A DNA stretch of 64,000 nucleotides from Actinospineispora spinosispora DSM 44797 (GTDB lineage Bacteria > Actinomycetota > Actinomycetes > Mycobacteriales > Pseudonocardiaceae): positions 29,481-93,480 of the forward strand of contig NZ_AUBB01000033.1 in NCBI RefSeq assembly GCF_000429025.1. Reading direction: 5' to 3'. Positions 49,429 through 56,684 of this stretch are shown in pieces. The translations under genes and the position numbers were made by a program. The notes under the pieces are model-generated. The model saw only the letters and a program-made list of their open reading frames with translations. It was not told the DNA's origin and made no database searches. Numbering within the stretch: the first letter of the stretch is position 1; each line of letters opens with the position of its first letter.

Positions 49429-50169
49429 ATGCACACGGTCGGTTTTCTCTACCCCGGCTACAGCGCCGAGGACGACTACCCGCTCGCGCAGAAGCTGCTG
49501 GACAACGCGGGCCCGTACGCGCCGACGCTGCTGCTGACGCACACCGAGATGCGGGAGGACGCCCACCGGGTGGACGCGCTGCTCGACATCGGCGGCGACG
49601 ACGTCCTGGCGGCCGGCGTGCGCGATCTGGAGAACCGTGCCGTGTGCGACTCGGTCATCTGGGCGTGCACGTCCGGGAGTTTCGTCTTCGGCTGGGACGG
49701 GGCGAAGGCGCAGGTCAAGGCGCTCGGCGCGGCGGCCGGTGTGCCGACGTCGAGCACGTCGTTCGCGTTCGCCGACGCGCTGGTGCGGATGAAGATCCGC
49801 CGGGTGGCGATCGCCGCGACCTACCCGGAGGACGTGGCGCGCCGCTTCGTGGCGTTCCTCGCGACCGCCGGGGTCAGCGTCGTGCGACTGTCCACACTGG
49901 ACATCATCACCGCAGCGGAGGTGGGCACGCTCGGCCGCGACCGACTGCTGGAGGTGGCCAGGGCGGGCGACCACCCCGAAGCCCAGGCCCTGCTGCTGCC
50001 GGACACCGCCCTGCACACGATGGGTTCACTGGACGACCTGGAGCGCACGCTGGACAAGCCGGTCCTGACGGCGAACCAGGTCAGCATCTGGCAGGGCCTG
50101 CGCCTGGCAGGCGACAAAACCCCCCGCAGCGGCCTAGGCACCCTCTTCAGGTCACCCCCCGCCGACTAA
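49429..50169 (+). CDS. Maleate isomerase/Asp-Glu racemase-like protein 2
   Basis: 246 residues, 2 bp after the previous gene. It keeps the first Cys (SVIWACTSGSFVFGW) and the C-terminal KPVLTANQVSIWQGLRLAG, but where paralogue 1 has the second Cys (FISCTNLP) this protein reads LLPDTALHTMG, with no Cys. It may therefore be a regulatory or differently acting subunit, or a heteromeric partner of paralogue 1. Confidence 0.82.
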   Translation: MHTVGFLYPGYSAEDDYPLAQKLLDNAGPYAPTLLLTHTEMREDAHRVDALLDIGGDDVLAAGVRDLENRAVCDSVIWACTSGSFVFGWDGAKAQVKALGAAAGVPTSSTSFAFADALVRMKIRRVAIAATYPEDVARRFVAFLATAGVSVVRLSTLDIITAAEVGTLGRDRLLEVARAGDHPEAQALLLPDTALHTMGSLDDLERTLDKPVLTANQVSIWQGLRLAGDKTPRSGLGTLFRSPPAD

Positions 50170-50184
50170 CCCACCCACCCACAC

Positions 50185-50237
50185 GGCACGAATGTGGCTT
50201 TAGGGACGTTCAACGTCCCTAAAGCCACATTCGTGCC
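50185..50237. repeat. 53-bp palindrome, copy 3 (perfect)
   Basis: Perfect 26-bp arms around a single central C, beginning 16 bp after the isomerase stop and ending 56 bp before the next rightward gene. It probably terminates the DUF3830-isomerase operon. Confidence 0.9.
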
Positions 50238-50292
50238 AGCGGGGAAGACTGGTCCGCACGTGTGGGCAAACGGGTGTTGGTATGTTGCGCGC

Positions 50293-51105
50293 GTGCGGAT
50301 CACCACTGCGGCGGTACGGAACGACGGTGCTGACATCGTGTACGACCGCCAGGGGGACGGGCCGGCCCTGCTCATGATCGCGGGCGGGGGTGGTGACGCC
50401 ATCCGCCACGCGGCCGTCGCCTCGTTGCTGGCCGATGAGTACACCGTCGTCAGCTACGACCGCCGATGCAATTCCCGCAGCTCCGGCGACCCGACGGTCG
50501 ACCTGGACATGGCGCAGCAGGCCGACGACGCGGCGGCCGTGATCCGCGCATCGGGTGCGCGGGAAGCCTATGTCTTCGGCAACAGCGGCGGAGCGTCCAT
50601 CGCGTTCGAGCTCGCGGTCCGCCATCCGGAGCTGATCGCCGGGCTGGTCCTGCACGAAGGCCCCACCGTGTCGCTGCTGCCGGACGCACGGACCTGGCTC
50701 ACGTTCGCCGACGCCGTGTTCGGGGCCTACACGGCACGGGGCGCCGCGGCCGCGATGAACCTGTTCGCCACCGAGTTCGTCGGCTTCACCTATCAGGCGA
50801 CCGAGTCCGGCCTACCACCCAACACGGACTTCTTCTTCGCGCACGAGTACCTGCCGATCACCACCTACGTCCCTGACCTGGCCACCCTTGCGCAAAGCAA
50901 GATTCCGACGGTGACCGCGGTGGGCCGGGGCAGCAGGGACGCCTACTACGCACGTACCGCACGGATTCAGGCGCGGCTCCTCGGCTGCCCGTGTATCGAG
51001 TTCCCCGGCGACCACCTGGGGTTCATTTATGCCGCCGAGGACTTCACCGACTCCCTGCGTGAGGTTCTGCGCGGCTTCCGCGAACAGACACCGTCGGCGG
51101 CATGA
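50293..51105 (+). CDS. Alpha/beta hydrolase
   Basis: 270 residues from GTG 50293. TATGTT at 50281-50286 lies 6 bp upstream, so the transcript is likely leaderless. Motifs: LLMIAGGGGDAIRHAA, VVSYDRRCNSRSSGD, nucleophile in VFGNSGGASIAFEL, and the late His in EFPGDHLGFIYAAED. This is a typical small esterase/haloperoxidase-like hydrolase. Substrate unknown. Confidence 0.85.
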   Translation: MRITTAAVRNDGADIVYDRQGDGPALLMIAGGGGDAIRHAAVASLLADEYTVVSYDRRCNSRSSGDPTVDLDMAQQADDAAAVIRASGAREAYVFGNSGGASIAFELAVRHPELIAGLVLHEGPTVSLLPDARTWLTFADAVFGAYTARGAAAAMNLFATEFVGFTYQATESGLPPNTDFFFAHEYLPITTYVPDLATLAQSKIPTVTAVGRGSRDAYYARTARIQARLLGCPCIEFPGDHLGFIYAAEDFTDSLREVLRGFREQTPSAA

Positions 51106-51300
51106 CCCGACACGCACGACGGCCCGAGGTTTGCCTACGGCTGTGGTCATCACTACGGTCAACTGGAACCTCGTGCGCCACAGGCGTCGCCCACATGTGA
51201 GGGACCACGACCCACAAACGGACCCACAGGAATGCGCATCCAGGTAGATGACCTCACCACTCGCGGGCCCGAACGCCACGGCTGACCGGACCGGTCCGGT

Positions 51301-53412
51301 ATGACGCGCGCACCGGAACACGGCCGGGTCGGCTGCGCATTCGCCGCCCTCGGAATCCTGGCCAGCCTCGCGCTGGGCGTCGCGACCCTCTCGGTGGGAC
51401 TGCCGCCCGACGACTCGGACAGCCCCGCTCCCCCACCGGCCGCCGGACAGCCGGACCACGAGCCCGCGCCGAACAGTGGGAAACCGAACGGGCCGCAGTT
51501 CGACCCGATCCAGGCGAACCTGGTCACCACCGAGGAGCAGCGACTGTTCGGCGCGGTCGAGGCGATGCTCCCCGGCACACCCGCGCGCGACGTCCCCGCT
51601 CCCGGTGGCGGACCGGCCACGCTCGCGCTGCCCGCGCGCCCCGCGCCCTACGACCTGGCGGCGCTGACCGGCGCCGGCGCCGTCCAGCAGCAAGCCGACG
51701 GCGGGTTCCTGCTGGTGCACAACGTGCTCGTCGGACCGGGCGCACAGCTGAACCTGAGCATCCCGGGCGGCACCCTCCGACTGTCCAGCTCGGCCGGGGG
51801 CATCACCTCGATCATCACGTTCAAGGGTTCGATGCTCATCGGTGGCGGCCCGAACGCGCCGCTGACCATCACCAGCTGGGACCCGGCGACCAACACCCCC
51901 GACACCGATCCCAGCAACGGGCGCGCCTACATCCGCGACGTCGGCGGCCGTATGGACCTGCACGACCTCAGCACCACCGGCCTCGGCTTCTGGAGCGGCC
52001 GGACCGGCGGCGTCGCCTGGACCGGCAGCACCTCCGAGCCCGCCACCGGCAGCGCACGAGGCGTCACCTTCACCGGCAACCACTACGGCATGTTCTCCAG
52101 CCGCACGAAAGGCCTGCTGATCAACGGCGCCACGGTGCGCAACTCGGTGATGGACGGCATCGCCGTGCACACCAACTCCGAGGGCACCGAGCTGTGGCGG
52201 GTCACCAGCACCGGCAACTCCACCAACGGCATCGCCATCGCCCAGGGCGCACACAACGTCTCGCTGCGTGAGGTCACCGCCGCGTCCAACGCGCGCAGCG
52301 GCATCTACATCAACGGCGCCCCGCTGGCCAAGGGCCCCAACGTGGGCGGCTCGGCCACCACCGCGGCCAGCGGCTTCACCATCGACGCCAGCACCGCGCG
52401 CGGCAACGCCGAGCACGGGATCCTGGTCAACAACGCCTACAACGCGCAGCTGAGCGACAACACGGTCGCCGCCAACCGGGACGGCATCGTGGTGCGCGGC
52501 GACACCCAGGGCGTCGTGCTGCGCGGCAACCACGTCAGCTCACCCGGCGGGTACGCGGTCGCCATCCGCAACGGCTCCCGGGGCGCGCTGGTCGACCGCA
52601 ACTCGCTCAGCGACGCGCTGACCGCGGTGCAGGTCAACAACGCGAACGCGCAGATCAGCGGCAACGAGATCGACGGCATGACGGTGCACGCGGTGTCGAT
52701 CATCGGCAACAGCAGCGGGTCCTCGGTCACCGACAACCGGGTCGCCGGACGCGGTCCCAGCTCGATCGACCTGAGCCGGGTCGGGTTCGCCGACACCGTG
52801 GACGTGTCCGGCAACGACGAGAAGAACTGGACCGTCGACCGCGACGACGCGCAGTACATCAGCAACTTCGTGCGCAAACATCCGCTGACGCTGCTGTGGT
52901 TCCTCACCCTGCTACTGCCGACCGCCGCCCGCGCGTACTTCAAGCGCAAGCACAAGCTGCGCAAGCTCGGCGCCCATCCGTATCCGGAAACCCAGGCGGC
53001 CATGGCGGCCGCGGCCGCCGCCGCGCGCCCACCGTCGGCGCAGCCAACCGGCACCGCACCGGGCCGTCCGCCGGCGGCGCCTCGCGCTCAGACCGGTCGC
53101 CCCGGGCCGATGCAGCCGGGTCACCCTCAGCCCGGTCGTCCGCACCCGGGTCAGGGCCGGCCGCAGTCCGGGCGGCCTCCGGTCCGGCAGCAACCACCCG
53201 GTCGGCCGCTGCCGCCCGGCGCTCGCCCCTACCCTCCGCCGCCCGGCCATCCGGTACAGCCGGGCCGGCAGGTGCCTCAGCCCCCGAGGCCCGAGCAGCC
53301 CGCCGCTCGGCCGCCACACCAGGCAAGCTCCCCCGGTCAGCCGGGCGCCGTCGAGCCCAGCGCGCCGCGCCGCCCCGGCGACGACAAGATCCCGGGCCGC
53401 AGCCGCACCTAG
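51301..53412 (+). CDS. Membrane-anchored right-handed beta-helix protein
   Basis: 703 residues. An N-terminal helix (about 10-33, CAFAALGILASLALGVATLS) is followed by an extracellular Pro-rich stretch. The beta-helix spans about 140-515, with Asn-rich repeats such as NHYGMFSSRTKGLLINGATV and NAYNAQLSDNTVAANRDGIV. A second helix (HPLTLLWFLTLLLPTAARAY) with a KRKHKLRKL stop follows, then a Pro/Gln/Arg/Gly tail of about 120 residues. The family includes C5-epimerase/NosD-like carbohydrate-binding proteins; a cell-envelope polysaccharide role is inferred. Confidence 0.8.
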   Translation: MTRAPEHGRVGCAFAALGILASLALGVATLSVGLPPDDSDSPAPPPAAGQPDHEPAPNSGKPNGPQFDPIQANLVTTEEQRLFGAVEAMLPGTPARDVPAPGGGPATLALPARPAPYDLAALTGAGAVQQQADGGFLLVHNVLVGPGAQLNLSIPGGTLRLSSSAGGITSIITFKGSMLIGGGPNAPLTITSWDPATNTPDTDPSNGRAYIRDVGGRMDLHDLSTTGLGFWSGRTGGVAWTGSTSEPATGSARGVTFTGNHYGMFSSRTKGLLINGATVRNSVMDGIAVHTNSEGTELWRVTSTGNSTNGIAIAQGAHNVSLREVTAASNARSGIYINGAPLAKGPNVGGSATTAASGFTIDASTARGNAEHGILVNNAYNAQLSDNTVAANRDGIVVRGDTQGVVLRGNHVSSPGGYAVAIRNGSRGALVDRNSLSDALTAVQVNNANAQISGNEIDGMTVHAVSIIGNSSGSSVTDNRVAGRGPSSIDLSRVGFADTVDVSGNDEKNWTVDRDDAQYISNFVRKHPLTLLWFLTLLLPTAARAYFKRKHKLRKLGAHPYPETQAAMAAAAAAARPPSAQPTGTAPGRPPAAPRAQTGRPGPMQPGHPQPGRPHPGQGRPQSGRPPVRQQPPGRPLPPGARPYPPPPGHPVQPGRQVPQPPRPEQPAARPPHQASSPGQPGAVEPSAPRRPGDDKIPGRSRT

Positions 53413-53464
53413 AACCCGTGAGTGGCGAGTGGTCCCCTAGGACCACTCGCCACTCACGGGTTCT
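53411..53464. terminator. 25-bp perfect stem terminator
   Basis: AGAACCCGTGAGTGGCGAGT... pairs perfectly over 25 bp with the complementary arm around a CCTA loop. It begins in the stop codon of the beta-helix gene and its right arm covers the last codons and stop of the convergent TetR gene. Confidence 0.9.
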
Positions 53465-54014
53465 CGACGAGGTAGCGCTGCAGGGTGGCACCGATCCAGA
53501 GCGCCACCTCGTCGATCGTCATGTCGACGACCGGCGGCAGATGCAGGATGTAGCGGCACACCGCCAGGCCAAGGACCTGTGAGGCGATGAGCCCGGACCG
53601 CACCGCGGCCTGGCCGGGCTCCGGGCAGACCGTGGCGACCACCGGAATCAGCTGGTTGAGGAAGATGGTGCGCAGCGTGGCCGCCGCGCTGGTGTTGGTG
53701 GCGCCCGCGCGCAGCATGGCCACCATGGTCTCGTCGCCCTCCCACCGCGCCAGCATGTGGCGCACCAGCAGCTCGCCGACCCGGTGACGCGGCTGCTCGC
53801 TCAGGTCGGGCAGTCGCAGGTCGAGCCGCGCGGCCTCGGCGAACAGGCGCTCCTTGCTCACGTAGTAGCGCATGACCATGGCCGGGTCGATGTGCGCGTC
53901 GGCGGCGATGGCCCGGATCGTGGCGCGTTCGTAGCCGTCGGCGGCGAATCGTTCCCTGGCGGCGGTGAGGATCGCCGCCCTCGTCTCATCGGAGCGGCGA
54001 GCTCTACCTGACAT
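53454..54014 (-). CDS. TetR family regulator 1 of 3
   Basis: 186 residues (GTG 54017 is also possible). HTH: RAAILTAARERFAADGYERA, TIRAIAADAHIDPAMVMRYY, SKERLFAEAARLDLRLPD. The C-terminal half shares LRTIFLNQLIPVV and AVCRYILHLPPVVDM with the two TetR proteins at 54066 and 55968, which marks them as paralogues. A CAAC/GTTG dyad is upstream. Confidence 0.88.
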   Translation of the reverse strand: MSGRARRSDETRAAILTAARERFAADGYERATIRAIAADAHIDPAMVMRYYVSKERLFAEAARLDLRLPDLSEQPRHRVGELLVRHMLARWEGDETMVAMLRAGATNTSAAATLRTIFLNQLIPVVATVCPEPGQAAVRSGLIASQVLGLAVCRYILHLPPVVDMTIDEVALWIGATLQRYLVENP

Positions 54015-54019
54015 CACGC

Positions 54020-54045
54020 CAACAAGTGTAGGCCTACTAGCGTTG
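54020..54045. promoter_or_regulatory. CAAC/GTTG dyad before TetR 1
   Basis: CAACaaGTGTAGGCCTACtagcGTTG: outer CAAC/GTTG arms and inner GTAGGCCTAC palindrome. Placed as an autoregulatory site. Confidence 0.5.
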
Positions 54046-54065
54046 ACACGATGCGGTGACAGCGG

Positions 54066-54671
54066 CTACGAGGAGGTAGCGAGGCTCTCGTCGAGGTTGC
54101 CGGTCAAGTAGTGCTGCAGGACCGGGGTGAGCATCGCGACCAGCTCGGGCCCAGACAACGCGACCAGCGGCGGCAGCTCGAGGACGTAACGACACAACGC
54201 GACGCCGAGGACCTGGGTCGCGACCATCGCCGCGCGGCGCGTGGTGTCCGGACCGTTGCCCAACGCGTCACCGATCACCCGCAGCACCTGCGCCTGGAAG
54301 ATCGTGCGCATCTGCTCGGCCGCGATCGGGTTCGTGCTCGCCGAGCGCAGCAGCAACAGGATGACCTCATCCGACTGCGTGTCGGACCGCCACCCTTCCC
54401 ACCGCGCGATGAAGTGCTGCGCGAGCTTCGCGCCGAGCTCGTCGAGCGAGGAGTCGGTCGCCGCGTCGGACAGCCTGAGATCGAGATCGATCGCGGCGCT
54501 GAACAGGCCGGCCTTGCTGCCGTAGTAGCGCATCACCATGGACGCATCGATGCCCGCTTCCGTGGCCACCGCGCGGATCGTGGTCGCCTCGTAGCCCTTC
54601 GAGGCGAGCAGCCGCCGGGCCGCCTCCAGGATCGCGGTCCGCGTCGCCTCAGAACGCTGGGTGAATGCCAT
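54066..54671 (-). CDS. TetR family regulator 2 of 3
   Basis: 201 residues. HTH: SEATRTAILEAARRLLASKG, ATTIRAVATEAGIDASMVMR, YYGSKAGLFSAAIDLDLRLS. Closest to TetR 3 (MAFT.RSEA.RTAIL start and VLQHYLTGNL end). Ligand domain reads LLLLRSASTNPIAAEQMRTI. Target and inducer unknown. GG(T)CAACA-AA-TGTTGGCC lies 14 bp upstream of its start. Confidence 0.88.
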   Translation of the reverse strand: MAFTQRSEATRTAILEAARRLLASKGYEATTIRAVATEAGIDASMVMRYYGSKAGLFSAAIDLDLRLSDAATDSSLDELGAKLAQHFIARWEGWRSDTQSDEVILLLLRSASTNPIAAEQMRTIFQAQVLRVIGDALGNGPDTTRRAAMVATQVLGVALCRYVLELPPLVALSGPELVAMLTPVLQHYLTGNLDESLATSS

Positions 54672-54684
54672 ACGAAACAGTGTA

Positions 54685-54702
54685 GGTCAACAAATGTTGG
54701 CC
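54685..54702. promoter_or_regulatory. Dyad GGTCAACA-AA-TGTTGGCC
   Basis: Seven of eight arm positions match; a CAAC/GTTG-type site directly before TetR 2, consistent with autoregulation. Confidence 0.6.
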
Positions 54703-54758
54703 AGGTGTTATTTCAGGCCGGCCTGTCACTGATTGTGACCTCAGCTACCGCCGAAACC

Positions 54759-55247
54759 TCAGGAAATCGGTTGCCGAAGTCGCGCCGTCCGACGCTCGAC
54801 GTCGGCATCGTCGGCGCCGGCGAACTCCAGGATGTCGCCGAGCCGGAAGATCCGCCCGGCACCGCCCCAGTTGCCGTCGGTGATCTCGTTGACGATCACC
54901 CACACGCGCCAGGCGTCCCGGGACCCGGGAGCCCCGCCACGGAACCCGCGTTCCGCCGCCAGCACGTCCTCGGTCGCCTCCGCGACCAGCCCGCGCTTCG
55001 CCTCGTCGTCGACCGTTCCCTGCGGCACACCGACCACGACGCGGTAGCGCGGCTGAGCCGGCGCCGCGCCGCCGACCGTCACCAGGTCCGCCTCGTGCAG
55101 GAAGGTCCAGGCGATCGACCGGGCGGCCTCGTTGCCCGGCGCCGCACCCTCCCACTTGAGCAGGGTGCGGGTCAGGGCGGCCATCAGCTCGGCCTTCCCC
55201 AGTTCGGACAGTGCGCCGCGCGGCATCGTCAGATCGATCATCGGCAT
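54759..55247 (-). CDS. Tautomerase-family protein
   Basis: 162 residues, starting MPMIDLTMPRGALSELGKAE with the Pro2 expected of tautomerase (4-OT/MIF fold) enzymes. The second half has RYRVVVGVPQGTVDDEAKRG and AWRVWVIVNEITDGNWGGAG, a repeated beta-alpha-beta unit. Such proteins tautomerise keto-enol substrates or dehalogenate acids. Divergent from HxlR with two operator repeats between, so HxlR likely controls it. Confidence 0.75.
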   Translation of the reverse strand: MPMIDLTMPRGALSELGKAELMAALTRTLLKWEGAAPGNEAARSIAWTFLHEADLVTVGGAAPAQPRYRVVVGVPQGTVDDEAKRGLVAEATEDVLAAERGFRGGAPGSRDAWRVWVIVNEITDGNWGGAGRIFRLGDILEFAGADDADVERRTARLRQPIS

Positions 55248-55261
55248 GAGGAGACCTCCCA

Positions 55262-55313
55262 GTCAGTTCACTACAGCAACTGACGGTAGAGCAGTGAGTT
55301 CACTAGAGCAACT
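55262..55313. promoter_or_regulatory. Tandem AGTTCACTAnAGCAACT HxlR sites
   Basis: GTCAGTT-cactacagc-AACTGAC at 55262-55284 and AGTT-cactagagc-AACT at 55297-55313: two near-identical sites between the divergent tautomerase and HxlR genes. Confidence 0.7.
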
Positions 55314-55324
55314 ATCATCGGGAC

Positions 55325-55810
55325 ATGCGACGCACCCGGTTCAGCGAATGGCCGTGCTCGATCGCCAGGACCGTCGACCTGACGGGCGACTGGTGGACCC
55401 CGCTGGTCATGCGTCAGGCCTTCTACGGCGCGCGCCGGTTCGAGCAGTTCCAGCACCAGCTCGGACTGAGCCGCAACGTGCTCACCCAGCGCCTCGACGC
55501 ACTGGTCGAGGCCGACATGCTGGACCGGGTGCCCTACCAGGACCGGCCCACGCGCTACGAGTACGTGCCGACCGAGAAGGGCCGCGACTTCTTCACCGTG
55601 CTCGCGGCCATGATCCGCTGGGGCGACCGCTGGCTCGCCGACCCCGAGGGCCCGCCCATCGAGCTGCACGACCGCCGTACCGGCGACCGGGTCCAGCCCG
55701 CCGTGGTCGACGCCGCCACCGGCGAGCCACTGGACATCCGCAACATCCGAGCCACCCCCGGCCCGTCCCTGCCCGACCACCTCGCCGCACACCTGCGCGC
55801 CCTCGACTGA
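55325..55810 (+). CDS. HxlR family transcriptional regulator
   Basis: 161 residues. The HxlR wHTH is clear: WPCSIARTVDLTGDWWTPLV, QFQHQLGLSRNVLTQRLDAL and YEYVPTEKGRDFFTVLAAMI. A conserved Cys (Cys11) near the N-terminus could sense electrophiles as in other HxlR members. Divergent from the tautomerase gene. Confidence 0.9.
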   Translation: MRRTRFSEWPCSIARTVDLTGDWWTPLVMRQAFYGARRFEQFQHQLGLSRNVLTQRLDALVEADMLDRVPYQDRPTRYEYVPTEKGRDFFTVLAAMIRWGDRWLADPEGPPIELHDRRTGDRVQPAVVDAATGEPLDIRNIRATPGPSLPDHLAAHLRALD

Positions 55811-55818
55811 CACCTACC

Positions 55819-55884
55819 CATGATCACCACCGCGTGAGGGCTGTTTCCCGCCCGAAAAACAGCACTGAGGCGGTGATGATCACG
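55819..55884. terminator. Stem-loop between HxlR and TetR 3
   Basis: ATGATCACCACCGC pairs with GGCGGTGATGATCA and GGGCTGTTT with AAACAGC inside. It ends the HxlR transcript and the convergent TetR 3 transcript. Confidence 0.6.
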
Positions 55885-55967
55885 AGCGCTCGATCCGAAC
55901 CCGGACAGCCAGCCGCTGGATTCGAGTGACCCGATCCGTGATGTCGGTTCCGACGACGTCGGCCGCG

Positions 55968-56573
55968 CTACGTCTTGGCGTCGAGGGTCGAGGGTAGGGG
56001 TAGGGAGGTCAGGTTGCCGGTGAGGTAGTGCTGCAGGACCGGGGCGAGCAGCGCCGCCAGCTCCTCCCCCTCCAGCGCCGCGACCGGCGGGATCTCCAGC
56101 ACGTAACGGCACAGCGCGACCCCGGCGGCCTGCGCGGCGACCAGACCGGCGCGGCGGGCGGTGTCGGGTGTGTCGCCGATGACCGCGCGGATCAGGCCGA
56201 GCACCTGGCTCTCGAACATCTCCCGGTAGCGCTGCGCGGCGAGCCGGCTGTTCGACGCGGAGCGCAGCAGCATCAGGATCAGGCCGTCGGCCAGCTGACC
56301 TTCCCACCGGCTGATCATGTGCTCGGCCAGGGTCCGGCCGAGGCGCTCCGGGCGGCACTGCGCCGGGTCGGGCAGGTGCAGGTCGACGTCGAGCGCCGCG
56401 GCGAGCAGGTCCTCCTTGCTGCCGTAGTAGCGCATCACCATGGACGGGTCGACGCTCGCCTCGGCGGCCACCGCGCGGATCGTCGTACCGGCGAAACCCT
56501 TCCGCGCGAGCAGGTCCCGGACGGCGTCCAGGATCGCGGTGCGCGCCGCTTCGGATCGAGAGGTGAACGCCAT
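55968..56573 (-). CDS. TetR family regulator 3 of 3
   Basis: 201 residues. HTH: SEAARTAILDAVRDLLARKG, GTTIRAVAAEASVDPSMVMR, YYGSKEDLLAAALDVDLHLP. Clear paralogue of TetR 2 (VALCRYVLEIPPVAALEGEE matches ALCRYVLELPPLVALSGPE; both end VLQHYLTGNL). CAAC-atc-GTTG lies 15 bp before its start. It neighbours the dehydrogenase operon on the right. Confidence 0.88.
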   Translation of the reverse strand: MAFTSRSEAARTAILDAVRDLLARKGFAGTTIRAVAAEASVDPSMVMRYYGSKEDLLAAALDVDLHLPDPAQCRPERLGRTLAEHMISRWEGQLADGLILMLLRSASNSRLAAQRYREMFESQVLGLIRAVIGDTPDTARRAGLVAAQAAGVALCRYVLEIPPVAALEGEELAALLAPVLQHYLTGNLTSLPLPSTLDAKT

Positions 56574-56588
56574 TCAGCAGAGACTAGA

Positions 56589-56599
56589 CAACATCGTTG
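56589..56599. promoter_or_regulatory. CAAC-N3-GTTG dyad before TetR 3
   Basis: Short dyad followed by GCC, sharing the CAAC/GTTG arms of the sites before TetR 1 and 2. Confidence 0.45.
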
Positions 56600-56684
56600 G
56601 CCCACAACCGTATGACTTTGTTATGGGGACGCGTTTGGGCTGGTGGCGAGGGCTATGCTGGAGTCCGGTCACCGGCCGGCGGCT

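Noticed and set aside
31523..50237. Palindromic repeats as a CRISPR array
   Set aside because: The copies are kilobases apart, have no spacers and no cas genes are present.
50194..50292. Earlier start for the alpha/beta hydrolase at 50194
   Set aside because: It would translate the 53-bp palindrome; GTG 50293 directly after a -10-like box gives the normal family N-terminus.
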